Below the pieces are notes generated by a model. It did no database searches and was not told where the DNA came from. It worked only from the letters and a program-made list of their open reading frames with translations. This document shows, in pieces, positions 25,898 to 34,387 of a DNA stretch of 63,417 nt. The position numbers and the translations under genes were made by a program. Numbering within the stretch: the first letter of the stretch is position 1; every line of letters begins with the position of its first letter. The DNA is from Flammeovirga aprica JL-4 (GTDB lineage Bacteria; Bacteroidota; Bacteroidia; Cytophagales; Flammeovirgaceae). The stretch is from NCBI RefSeq assembly GCF_012844305.1, contig NZ_JABANE010000055.1, positions 1 through 63,417 of the forward strand. Reading direction: 5' to 3'.

Positions 25898-26410
25898 CTA
25901 TTTTTTTCTCGGCTTTTTATAAATCGGCACTGTACTGCATGGCTCACCAAACATAATTGTTTTGGCAATAGGGCGAAGCTTCTCCGTGATATCAACATAA
26001 GCTGTAACCGGCACCTCTTCTTTACTACATCCTTTCACCACTACAGGTTTATCTACAAATTGCTCTGTGTCTAATGCAGCAATCGCCTTTTCAAAAAGCT
26101 TCTCTTCCAAACGGGTTAAATCTCCAAAAACAATTGTTGTTGCATATTTTTCCAATCTTGTCGTCAAAAGCATATAAGCCCAAGTAGGAATTACAACGTC
26201 TTCTGAACAAGTGACTGCCACATGCTTGTCTTGGTACTGTGACCAATCATGCTCTTTTATGAAAGCTCTGAAATCTTTTTCTCTTAAGATTAAACCTTGA
26301 AAAAGTTGTTCTTTTATATCAATAAGCACACGCTCTCCTTCTGCTCGGATATCTTCCAAGTCAAAAGAAATCAATGCACTCTGTGCTACTCTGTTTACTA
26401 TTTCGTCCAT
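25898..26410 (-). CDS. DUF2480 family protein
   Basis: 170 residues, cytoplasmic, no signal. It matches the DUF2480 type common in Bacteroidota: MDEIVNRVAQSALISFDLED at the start, LREKDFRAFIKEHDWSQY, TWAYMLLTTRLEKYA, and VVKGCSKEEVPVTAYV with a conserved cysteine. The function of the family is unknown. It follows the FemAB-like gene by 30 bp on the same strand, so the two are likely cotranscribed. Confidence 0.85.
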   Translation of the reverse strand: MDEIVNRVAQSALISFDLEDIRAEGERVLIDIKEQLFQGLILREKDFRAFIKEHDWSQYQDKHVAVTCSEDVVIPTWAYMLLTTRLEKYATTIVFGDLTRLEEKLFEKAIAALDTEQFVDKPVVVKGCSKEEVPVTAYVDITEKLRPIAKTIMFGEPCSTVPIYKKPRKK

Positions 26411-26440
26411 AATTACAAATTTCTATAGTTTCTATTAAGA

Positions 26441-27394
26441 CTACAAATTTGCTGTGAGATCTTTCTCATAGAAATCACAGACTGATGCTTCACCATTAAA
26501 GTAAAACTTAAACTTACTCAAACCCCCATTGAGGTATTTGCCATCATTTTCTGATGAATGTCCAAAATCAATATAAGGCAATTGATTGTCATTGATAATG
26601 GACAAAAAAATGGCGTCTAATACTTTAAACTCTCTTCCTCTCAAAGAGTTTACAGAATATTGTATTTTACATACATTGGGTGTCAAAAATAACAACGCTC
26701 CACTAAGCATTTCTCCATCTTCAAAACCACCTATCAGTTTGATATTATCAGGAAACAGTTGCATTAAAAATTGGAGCTCTGCCAATGAATGTGTGGGTTT
26801 AACGCTATGTTTACTTTGCAAATTGCTATTCAGTAACTCCCAAAAGGTCGAAAGATCATTTGACGGTAAAATTTGCACTCCACTATTAAGGGCTATTGTA
26901 TTGTTTTTTCGTCTAGATCTGTCAGGAATAAAAGGAGTGTCTTTCTTGATAATCGTACTGAAATCTCTTCTCACTAATTTCCATTCGTTCCTATACAAAG
27001 CATAAAGATCTTCCTCTCCTTGTTCTGATTTATAAATGTAAGGCATCACTTTATAGGTTATTTTTTCAATACCTAACTCTTGATAATACCTTTCAATCAA
27101 AGAAAGAATTGTAACAATCTTCTGAACAAAAGTCCTCTTTTTATACAGCAATCCTCCAAAAGTAAGTCCTGCATGAGATGAAACTGTATTATCTTTTACT
27201 GAAGCAGGAAAAAGAGCTACAATATTATCATTCATATCCTCTACAATAAGACTCGCATCTGTAAAGCGCTCTTTGTGGTATTCCATAAAAGAACGCTGAA
27301 AGAAAAAATGCTGTTGCATACACTGAGCGGCAAAGCTATCCCATAGTGTTTTATCAGATAATGAATATTTCCTTATTTTAAAATCCTGTTTCAA
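26441..27394 (-). CDS. FemAB/GNAT-like acyltransferase
   Basis: 317 residues. The layout (YSLSDKTLWDSFAAQCMQQHFFFQRSFMEYHKERFTD, then LSGALLFLTPNVCKIQYSVNS, then IDFGHSSENDGKYLNGGLSKFKFYFNG) corresponds to double-GNAT proteins of the FemAB type that transfer amino acids or acyl groups to cell-envelope precursors. The acceptor is unknown. First gene of a likely two-gene operon with the DUF2480 gene. Confidence 0.75.
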   Translation of the reverse strand: MKQDFKIRKYSLSDKTLWDSFAAQCMQQHFFFQRSFMEYHKERFTDASLIVEDMNDNIVALFPASVKDNTVSSHAGLTFGGLLYKKRTFVQKIVTILSLIERYYQELGIEKITYKVMPYIYKSEQGEEDLYALYRNEWKLVRRDFSTIIKKDTPFIPDRSRRKNNTIALNSGVQILPSNDLSTFWELLNSNLQSKHSVKPTHSLAELQFLMQLFPDNIKLIGGFEDGEMLSGALLFLTPNVCKIQYSVNSLRGREFKVLDAIFLSIINDNQLPYIDFGHSSENDGKYLNGGLSKFKFYFNGEASVCDFYEKDLTANL

Positions 27395-27471
27395 GTGTTA
27401 ATTCTTTAATAGAGGTACGATTTTTTATATATAAAATATTATTTTCAATAAAGGTAAGTACTAAGAGCATA

Positions 27472-27503
27472 TTTGAAACATCTATTTTAGAGAATTACCT
27501 TTG
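27472..27503 (+). promoter_or_regulatory. Promoter of the EnvC-like gene
   Basis: TTTG (27472-27475), 20 bp, then TACCTTTG (27496-27503): one of the best promoter matches in the window. The start point would be about 27510, 30 bases before the ATG. Confidence 0.65.
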
Positions 27504-27539
27504 TGATTCATTTTTTCAGATCTGCATATAAATCAATTA

Positions 27540-28733
27540 ATGAAAAAAATAGCTTTTATATTTTTAATAACATTTATCGTTTCCCCTCTTTTCGCTCAGA
27601 AGGACATTAAAACTGCAAAAGATAAAATTGCACAAACCAAGGCTATTTTAGATGATACTCAATATAAAAAAGAAGCTTCTTTAAGCGAACTCAATGATAT
27701 TGAAGCACAGATTGAAGGGCGTGAACACTATCTTCATCAGATTCAAAATAGAATTACTGAGGCTCAGAATGAAGAAAAAGAAGCCATTATTGTCGCTGAT
27801 TCTTTACAGAGGAAAATTGAGCTTCTGAAAGAGGAATATGCAGAACTTGTGTATGCCGCTTATAAAACGGGAGGTGATTTTCAACAGCTTGCTTATATTT
27901 TTTCCAGTGAGAATTTTACTCAGTTTGTGAGAAGAGCTAACTATCTTGAGCATTATAAAGATGTCAGGAAAAAACAGATCATAGAAATTGAAAGATCTCA
28001 AGAACTTCTCCTCAATAAAAAAGAAGAAATTAAGGCAAGAAATAAAGAGTCTTTTGCATTGCTTGAAGAAGAAAAAGTACAGCTACTACAACTAAAATCT
28101 TTAAAAGAAAGACAAACGACAGTAGTGAGTAATCTGAAACTTAAGGAAAGAGAATTGATTGCTCAGCTTGAAAAAGACCGAAAGGCTTTGGCAGAACTAC
28201 AAAGGCAAGTACTGGTGCTGACTTCCAACGTTTCTAAAGAAGGAAATGTTTTTGAAGATGAAATAGAGGTAACGGCTGCTACTGAAAATAAAATCAATAA
28301 CAAGAACGTCACTACTACAAACTTTCTGGAAACAAAAGGAAGCTTGAAATGGCCTGTGGAAGGTGGAGTAATTACGAATCACTTTGGCGTACGTCCCCAC
28401 CCTATTCTTTCAGGAGTAACAATCGAAAACCACGGCATTGATCTGAGAGTAAAACCCAATGCTATTGTAAAAAGTGTTTTCAGTGGAGTGGTCACTGCCG
28501 TTACTAAAGTGCCCAATTTGCAAAATGTCATCATGCTCAGACATGATAACTTCTTTACAGTATACTCCAAATTGAATAAAGTAAATGTGAAAGTGGGCGA
28601 CATTGTTTCTATCAATTCCAGATTAGGAAATGCAGGACAAAACGAAGATGGCTCTTATGAGATTCAGTTTCAGATATGGAATATGGATGGAGAAAAGTTG
28701 GATCCTGAAGAATGGCTGAGCAAGAAAAAATAA
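27540..28733 (+). CDS. EnvC-like murein hydrolase activator, degenerate M23 domain
   Basis: 397 residues: signal peptide (1-19, ending LFAQ), long coiled coil (about 22-235, with YKKEASLSELNDIEAQIEG and KLKERELIAQLEKDRKAL), and a C-terminal LytM/M23 fold (about 265-390). Zinc ligands of an active peptidase are not kept: the first motif reads ENHGIDLRV, with Asn where HxxxD needs His, and the second reads VYSKLNKV where HxH would be expected. The protein is therefore probably an activator of amidases at the division site, like EnvC, rather than an enzyme. Confidence 0.85.
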   Translation: MKKIAFIFLITFIVSPLFAQKDIKTAKDKIAQTKAILDDTQYKKEASLSELNDIEAQIEGREHYLHQIQNRITEAQNEEKEAIIVADSLQRKIELLKEEYAELVYAAYKTGGDFQQLAYIFSSENFTQFVRRANYLEHYKDVRKKQIIEIERSQELLLNKKEEIKARNKESFALLEEEKVQLLQLKSLKERQTTVVSNLKLKERELIAQLEKDRKALAELQRQVLVLTSNVSKEGNVFEDEIEVTAATENKINNKNVTTTNFLETKGSLKWPVEGGVITNHFGVRPHPILSGVTIENHGIDLRVKPNAIVKSVFSGVVTAVTKVPNLQNVIMLRHDNFFTVYSKLNKVNVKVGDIVSINSRLGNAGQNEDGSYEIQFQIWNMDGEKLDPEEWLSKKK

Positions 28734-28905
28734 TAATATAAGTCTGCATTTATTGAAGTTCGCATACACTTGGCTATGCTTTTATTTATTTTTTACCATT
28801 CTTTTTAAGATATTTAATCACTATTTACCTTTATTAATACTCATTTAGGAACATAGCTCATTTTCTAACGTTGATAAACTCTGAAATATAAGATAACAAG
28901 ATATT

Positions 28906-29400
28906 ATGAAAACACTTATTGGTACTATCGTCACTCTATTATTAAGCTTAAACCTTCTTTATGCTCAAACCCCTTCATATACTAGCAAGGTTCAAGGTCA
29001 GAACATGGATTTTGAAACGATAAAAACATTAATCAAAGCCGAAAAAAGAGGTGTATTGAAAGAAAATATGAATTTATCAGAAGCAGAAGCGGAAGAGTTC
29101 TGGCCTGTTTATGATAAATATGAATATGAACAAAGTCAGCTATTGAATGAACAATATGCATTGTTGAAAGAATATGCTGAAAGCTTTGAAACTTTAGATG
29201 AAAAGAGAACGGAAGAGTTGATGAACGCTAGTTTTAAACTCAATAAAAAAGAAATTTCTTTAAACCAGAAATACTTTAAGGCAATGAAAAAAGTGGTTTC
29301 CACTCAAACTGCCGCCCGTTTTGTACAAATCATGGGACAACTAAATACAGTGATCGACTTGAGTATGACACAAGAGTTACCTTTAGTCAATAATCTGTAA
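28906..29400 (+). CDS. Exported helical protein, Spy/CpxP-like
   Basis: 164 residues with signal peptide (about 1-20, ending LYAQ). The mature part is almost all helix and charged: LSEAEAEEFWPVYDKYEYEQSQLL, NASFKLNKKEISLNQKYFKAM, TAARFVQIMGQLNTVIDL. The MNLSEAEAEEFWPVY and TAARFVQIM stretches resemble the LTxxQ-type repeats of small periplasmic stress or chaperone proteins in Bacteroidota. A chaperone-like role is inference. It ends at a strong terminator. Confidence 0.65.
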   Translation: MKTLIGTIVTLLLSLNLLYAQTPSYTSKVQGQNMDFETIKTLIKAEKRGVLKENMNLSEAEAEEFWPVYDKYEYEQSQLLNEQYALLKEYAESFETLDEKRTEELMNASFKLNKKEISLNQKYFKAMKKVVSTQTAARFVQIMGQLNTVIDLSMTQELPLVNNL

Positions 29401-29420
29401 TAAAGAAGATAATACATAAA

Positions 29421-29463
29421 AAAACCGGTCATTTCTGTATTCAAGAAATGACCGGTTTTTTAT
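29421..29463. terminator. Strong bidirectional terminator
   Basis: A perfect 16-bp inverted repeat AAAACCGGTCATTTCT (29421-29436) / AGAAATGACCGGTTTT (29444-29459) with a 7-base loop and a following T-run, between converging genes. Confidence 0.9.
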
Positions 29464-29476
29464 GTGCTGATCAATT

Positions 29477-31255
29477 TTATTGCTTATCAAACGCAGCGAC
29501 AAAGTTCACATCAAATCCATCAGGTGTGTTTGAAGCATTATCTTCAATCTTCACCCAAGTGAATTCACCTGAATAAGAACCTAAATCAAATTCATTATTG
29601 GCAATTGATGCATGACCTAATGAAACCCAATTTGCATCATTCAATAATTCTTCGCTGTAATATCTCGAATTGTTACCGATCAGAATTGATACTTCTGCTT
29701 TTTCGCCATACGCTTTGAAGGCATCCTCAATTGTAGCATATTCAGCTGATTTATTCCAAGAAGTTTCAACTACTTGCAATACAGTATTGGCATTGATTGC
29801 TACTGCAGATGGGAAACGCATCAAGATAGAGCCACCACCAAGAGAAACAAACTTACTACCATTTTTGCTGTAATCCGCAATGTCAGCATTTGCTGAATTT
29901 CTTCTTGACTGCTGTGAAACGTTATGATTATCTTCAGATAGATCTAATACCTCGTACTGTTCTACACTTAATCCCGGACGGTAGACTTTTACTTCAGCAT
30001 ATTGATGGTTTGGCTGATCTCCATTGTACCAAGCACCATAATACTCACCATCTATTTCTTTATTGCTCAAGCTTGAAGCATTAGAAGTATTTTTATCAAA
30101 TGCTTGAGTAGAAGCCATATCACCCCAGTTATGAACTAAACCTGGGCTACCATCGCTCATTTGCATCGCAATTTCAGCATCAACAATCTCACCATCAAGC
30201 GTTCTCAACTGAAGATTATTACTCTTATGGTGTGATGTCATGACTAAGTTATCACCTGTAAGTGCGGCACCTGTTACCCTGCCTGCTCTTTTACTTCTGC
30301 TTTTTGTTTCTGGATCCCTGGCTTTATTCAATCCGCCAAATATTTTACCTGCATCAAAAGAAATCTCCATGGTTTCATAATTCCACTCCAGCTCCAAGTA
30401 AATGGCTGTTCCACCTTTCCACTGTGAGAAAGAAATCAATCGCTGTTGCTCAAAACCATCTGTTTCTGAAGCATTTTGAGTGAATAAAATATCACCACCT
30501 TGGAAACGAACTTTTTTAGGATTAAAAGGAGTTACGTCTTCGAAATAATCTTCACCATCTTCCGTAGATTCTACAGCAAGATTTTTTGAGAATTTATACT
30601 CCAAAGCGTGTACCCAGTTCTCACCATTGCTCAATGACGGGTCTTGTCTGTTCCAGATTTCAGTCCAGATATCTTTACCTGTATTGATTCCTGAAGGATC
30701 TGTCGCACCATTTCCTCTATCCGATACAACTCTGAAGAAACCAGCTTTACCCGCAATAAACAAGTAGCCTTCCTGGTCTACATCCACTTGTGTGATACCA
30801 CCAATTTTCTTCATGTAGAACGCTTCAGGATTTGCTCTCACTTCATCCACAGGTGTATTTAATTTGTTATGTTTATAACCCATCAAAATAGAAGATTTCA
30901 CTTCACCTGTAGCAATGTCGATCAAATAGATTCTACTCTTTTTCGCCACTACCACTGTAAGGTATTTGTTATCTGGCGAAATACACATGTGACCTCCCGC
31001 AGGAAGTTGTTCTGAAGTTTCCAGTTTTGTTAAGGTTGCTTCACCTTGTAATCCCTGAAAGTCATAATCCACTTCATAGATTATAGATTTCCCATTGGCA
31101 GAGTTTAAAAGAAAAACTCTTTGGTTGAACGGCATTCTTAGTGCTGAAGACTGTTCATTATTTAAATTAGACGGTTCCTCATTTTTGTTCTGGCATGAGA
31201 AACCAATAAGTGCAAGCAATAGCAATAAGCTTGCTTTCGTTAGCTTTTTCTTCAT
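29477..31255 (-). CDS. Large lipoprotein with propeller-like N-terminal region
   Basis: 592 residues. Lipoprotein signal with lipobox IGFSC (Cys21). The N-terminal half has blade-like repeats such as GGHMCISPDNKYLTVVVAKKSRIYLIDIATGEV and ITQVDVDQEGYLFIAGKAGFFRVV, consistent with a beta-propeller. The C-terminal third (about 430-590) is a separate domain with strands and TWVKIEDNASNTPDGFDVNFVAAFD, which resembles a carbohydrate-binding or jelly-roll module. I do not recognise the family. Surface or periplasmic location is inferred from the lipobox. Confidence 0.65.
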   Translation of the reverse strand: MKKKLTKASLLLLLALIGFSCQNKNEEPSNLNNEQSSALRMPFNQRVFLLNSANGKSIIYEVDYDFQGLQGEATLTKLETSEQLPAGGHMCISPDNKYLTVVVAKKSRIYLIDIATGEVKSSILMGYKHNKLNTPVDEVRANPEAFYMKKIGGITQVDVDQEGYLFIAGKAGFFRVVSDRGNGATDPSGINTGKDIWTEIWNRQDPSLSNGENWVHALEYKFSKNLAVESTEDGEDYFEDVTPFNPKKVRFQGGDILFTQNASETDGFEQQRLISFSQWKGGTAIYLELEWNYETMEISFDAGKIFGGLNKARDPETKSRSKRAGRVTGAALTGDNLVMTSHHKSNNLQLRTLDGEIVDAEIAMQMSDGSPGLVHNWGDMASTQAFDKNTSNASSLSNKEIDGEYYGAWYNGDQPNHQYAEVKVYRPGLSVEQYEVLDLSEDNHNVSQQSRRNSANADIADYSKNGSKFVSLGGGSILMRFPSAVAINANTVLQVVETSWNKSAEYATIEDAFKAYGEKAEVSILIGNNSRYYSEELLNDANWVSLGHASIANNEFDLGSYSGEFTWVKIEDNASNTPDGFDVNFVAAFDKQ

Positions 31256-31748
31256 AAAATAATATTTAAAAAATGTGATAAAGTACTCGATAGTAAAAAT
31301 TAAAGAGTTGTTAGCCGGCTTACATTAATTTCCACATCATAAAGTTAATAATTTTTAACGGTAATAACATTGCGAAAACTGCTATATAACATTATTCAAA
31401 ATGACAAAAAGTTACAATTCCCCCTGTTTAACTAAAAAACTATCAGACTTTTATAAAATACCTTTATTTTCATGGAGTCTTTACAATGTCTATTTTCCGA
31501 AAAAGATCTAACGTTGTAAGTCTACTTTTTCACCGATCGGCACAGTAGTGTGCAGAATATTATATAAATGACTCAATTTTGTATCAGAAATTTCTTGCTC
31601 TACTTCTTATCTTTGTTTATTAAATTAATTATATTAATGATTAATTTAAACCTGATCGCTATGAGAACATTTTGGTTTACAACCTACCTTAATACTCTAA
31701 ACTTTAGGTATACAAGTTGATAACTACTTAACTGTAACTTCTTATTCT
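31256..31748. other. Intergenic region between divergent genes
   Basis: 493 bp, very AT-rich. TATCTTTG at 31608-31615 is a plausible -7 box towards the dehydrogenase-like gene. After it lies a 27-codon frame with an ATG (31637-31720, MINLNLIAMRTFWF...), which may be chance or a leader peptide. Nothing else is recognised. Confidence 0.4.
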
Positions 31749-32648
31749 ATGCTTTTAAAAACTATCACTATCGCTGGGTCTGACACTTTAGGTGCAGAAA
31801 TCTCATGGTACATAGCCTTCCATGGTTATACTGTTACGCTATATGACCGTTCTGATATCGGGCTGGAAATAGGTAAAGTACTTCACGATAAGTTTGCTAC
31901 TATATTTATTGAAAAATATCAATATAAAGAAAGTAAAATAGAAGAAACTTTTAAGAGAATTAATTATACAAGCAACTTAGATGAAGCTGTTCACGATTGT
32001 GACCTTTTCATTGAAAATACTCCAGAAAAGATGGAGAATAAAATACAGTTGTTCAAAGATGTTTCTCAATACGCCTCACCAAAAACTATTATCGCTTCTA
32101 ACAGCGATTCGTTTCTCCCTAGTAGTTTAGCAACGCATTATAAATACCCCCAACAATTTATAGGAGCTCATTTTACGAATCTAATTTGGGAAAACAGTTT
32201 AGTGGAAATAATGGGGCATCCTGATTCTGATCTACTCGTAGTAGAATCAATGATCGACTTTGTCAAATCAATTGATATACTTCCTATTGTATTACAAAAA
32301 GAAAACAGCGGCTATGTTTTAAATTCTCTCCTGATTCCGATGTTGTCATCTGCATTGACGATGTTTCAAAAAGGGATTGCTACTTTTGAGGATATTGACA
32401 GGTCATGGATGTCTATTGGCAATAAATATGGCCCCTTTATTATTATGGACGGTGTGGGTTTAGATACTGTTTATAATATTGAAAAGTATTTGGGTGAAAA
32501 AGATAATGATGCACAACGTATTTCTAATGCTAATTTTATACATGACGAATACATCAAAAAGGGAAAGTTGGGTATTATTTCTGGAGAAGGTTTTTATAAA
32601 TATCCCAACCCAACACACAGCAGAGAGTCATTTCTCAAGGTTTTATAA
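31749..32648 (+). CDS. 3-hydroxyacyl-CoA dehydrogenase-like protein, degenerate motifs
   Basis: 299 residues with the two-domain 3HCDH layout: N-terminal Rossmann fold (ITIAGSDTLGAEISWYIAFHGYTVTLYDR) and a helical C-terminal domain (IATFEDIDRSWMSIGNKYGPFIIMDGVGLDTVYNI). The catalytic His and Glu are kept in GAHFTN and LVEIMG. Yet the dinucleotide motif reads GSDTLG instead of GxGxxG, and the active-site SNTSS reads SNSDS. The protein may have altered cofactor or substrate use, or be regulatory. It stands alone, not with thiolase or hydratase genes. Confidence 0.75.
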   Translation: MLLKTITIAGSDTLGAEISWYIAFHGYTVTLYDRSDIGLEIGKVLHDKFATIFIEKYQYKESKIEETFKRINYTSNLDEAVHDCDLFIENTPEKMENKIQLFKDVSQYASPKTIIASNSDSFLPSSLATHYKYPQQFIGAHFTNLIWENSLVEIMGHPDSDLLVVESMIDFVKSIDILPIVLQKENSGYVLNSLLIPMLSSALTMFQKGIATFEDIDRSWMSIGNKYGPFIIMDGVGLDTVYNIEKYLGEKDNDAQRISNANFIHDEYIKKGKLGIISGEGFYKYPNPTHSRESFLKVL

Positions 32649-32706
32649 GTAATAAAGCCGAAAATAAATGATAATTAATTCTTAATAATTTTTTGTCTTA
32701 GTACTT
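32647..32706. repeat. Degenerate copy of the AGTACTAGGACAAAAG palindromic element
   Basis: The right arm TTTTTTGTCTTAGTACTT (32689-32706) is well kept. The left arm (32647-32664, starting AAGTAATAAAG) pairs with it at 13 of 18 positions and overlaps the stop codon of the preceding gene. Confidence 0.45.
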
Positions 32707-32722
32707 AGGTTATTTCAATGCA

Positions 32723-32762
32723 CAAAAAAACTCCTGAAGCTTTTTACCTCAAGAGTTTTTTG
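32723..32762 (-). terminator. Terminator after gatC
   Basis: AAAAAAACTCCTGA (from 32724) pairs with TCAAGAGTTTTTT (to 32761), one mismatch, ending in T-runs on both strands. Confidence 0.7.
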
Positions 32763-32777
32763 GTTTGAAATATCGTC

Positions 32778-33065
32778 TTAGTCTAGCACTTTAGGTACTC
32801 TGAAAAAGTCTTCATCCTTTTTAGGAGCATTTTTCAAAGCATCTTCGTGACTAAGCGTATATTCAGCTTTATCTTCTCTCCAAACACTTTGTTCTTGCGT
32901 CATATGAGTTAGAGGTGCTACACCTTCAGTATCAACCTCTTCCAATTTCGCTACCCATTCCACAATTTCATTCATGCTTTTCAGCATTTTCTCCTCACTT
33001 TTCTCGTCCATTTCCAAACGAGCCAAATGAGCGATTTTCTCTATAGCTTCTTTATCAATAATCAT
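32778..33065 (-). CDS. gatC: Asp-tRNA(Asn)/Glu-tRNA(Gln) amidotransferase subunit C
   Basis: 95 residues, the normal size. The sequence EAIEKIAHLARLEMDEKSEE and GVAPLTHMTQ are typical of GatC. It holds the GatA-GatB complex that amidates mischarged Asp-tRNA(Asn) or Glu-tRNA(Gln). gatA and gatB are not in the window. It lies 80 bp after the acyltransferase gene on the same strand. Confidence 0.93.
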   Translation of the reverse strand: MIIDKEAIEKIAHLARLEMDEKSEEKMLKSMNEIVEWVAKLEEVDTEGVAPLTHMTQEQSVWREDKAEYTLSHEDALKNAPKKDEDFFRVPKVLD

Positions 33066-33145
33066 AAAATAAATAGCTTAATTTTTCACTCTAAAACACT
33101 AAGTACGGCATTTTTTGATAATTCTATAAAATTTACATCGATATT

Positions 33146-33892
33146 TTACAAATTATATTCTTTAGGGAAACGTGTTTTCATTTCTGATTCAATGACTTCC
33201 TTCACTTGAGCACTCAATGCAGGCACATCTTTAAGCGTCATCCCCTCTGTAGAAATTGGTTCATGTTGGACCAGAATCAGAGGTGACCAGGAGAGTCTTG
33301 GGGCTAATGCCGGCCAAATCTTCCAGTTACTTACAATCGTGATGGGAACAATAGGCTTTTGTGAACGGATGGCAATAATAAAAGCTCCATCCTTAAACTT
33401 ATTCAAAGTAGGCGGAGTTCTATTCTGTGTTCCTTCCGGGAAAACACCAATACTAAATCCTTGATCCAGTTTAGCAAGACACTTTCTAAACATTTCTTCC
33501 GTTTTTTCAGGATTTCCCCTGTCTACACAGATATGCAAATTTCTAAACATCCACCCAAATAATGGTGCTGTAGCCAAACTTCTTTTCCCAAGAAAAATAA
33601 CAAATTGATTGACAATTAACTGAATTGCCGGAATATCTAAAAAAGAGGTATGATTGGATACAAAAACATAAGCCGCTGAATTATCAAGTTTTGATTTTCT
33701 GATACGTTTTACGGGCACAAAGATCATGATGTATGTAAACACAGCCCACAATCTATTAAAGTAGTAAGTGGCTTTTAATAGCTTATCGTTGGAAGACCAG
33801 ATAATAATCGCAAAAAAGGGATAAAGCAGTATCAACCCTAATGCAAATATACTGACTCCCCAAATCAAATATAGTTTTAGAATAAATGCCAT
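33146..33892 (-). CDS. 1-acyl-sn-glycerol-3-phosphate acyltransferase (PlsC-like)
   Basis: 248 residues. Two N-terminal membrane segments (about 5-32 and 50-62) are followed by the HX4D catalytic motif SNHTSFLD (His81, Asp86), CVDRGNPEKTEE and the FPEGTQNRT motif near 155. This is a membrane-bound lysophospholipid acyltransferase of phosphatidic acid synthesis. It probably forms a transcript with gatC. Confidence 0.88.
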   Translation of the reverse strand: MAFILKLYLIWGVSIFALGLILLYPFFAIIIWSSNDKLLKATYYFNRLWAVFTYIMIFVPVKRIRKSKLDNSAAYVFVSNHTSFLDIPAIQLIVNQFVIFLGKRSLATAPLFGWMFRNLHICVDRGNPEKTEEMFRKCLAKLDQGFSIGVFPEGTQNRTPPTLNKFKDGAFIIAIRSQKPIVPITIVSNWKIWPALAPRLSWSPLILVQHEPISTEGMTLKDVPALSAQVKEVIESEMKTRFPKEYNL

Positions 33893-34387
33893 TATAAAAA
33901 ATTATAACATAAAGTCCATTTGAGCACATTCCAGTTCTGCTCTGAGACTAACTAAAAAATCGGAAGAAAATTTCTTGCCTGAGTGTGTATAGTATCCTAA
34001 ACATTTTATACCTCCTCAAAATTGATTACCGTAATTAAATTACCTTATAGATACCTAATAAGGGCGCTATTCGGCGTGTTTACAAGTAACAATCGTAGAA
34101 AAACAATAAAAATTGAATGTAGTATTACTTTGATGAGGTAGCTGACTTGTCAAATAAACAATCGTATTCTTATCTCAGATACTCAATTGTAGAAACAACC
34201 GTTCAAAAATCATGAAAACAATTAGTATTTAAAAAAAACTGACATGATTTTTATTACTTTTTTTTAGTGGTGAAAGAATTCAAGCCCTTTTTCAAAAAAT
34301 GATAGAGATATTTCTTATTTCATAGTCCAAAATAGAGAGAGATCGCTTAATTTTATACTCTGTAGTTCAGTTAATATCCATTCTTAT
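33893..34387. other. Intergenic region upstream of uvrA
   Basis: 495 bp between divergent genes, very AT-rich. I find no full TAnnTTTG box near either start (TACTTTG at about 34128 is one base short), no LexA-like site that I can recognise, and no repeat or RNA gene. Confidence 0.45.

Noticed and set aside
31637..31720. 27-codon ATG frame before the dehydrogenase-like gene as a leader-peptide attenuator
   Set aside because: No run of regulatory codons and no terminator/antiterminator pair follows; kept only as a note in the intergenic entry.
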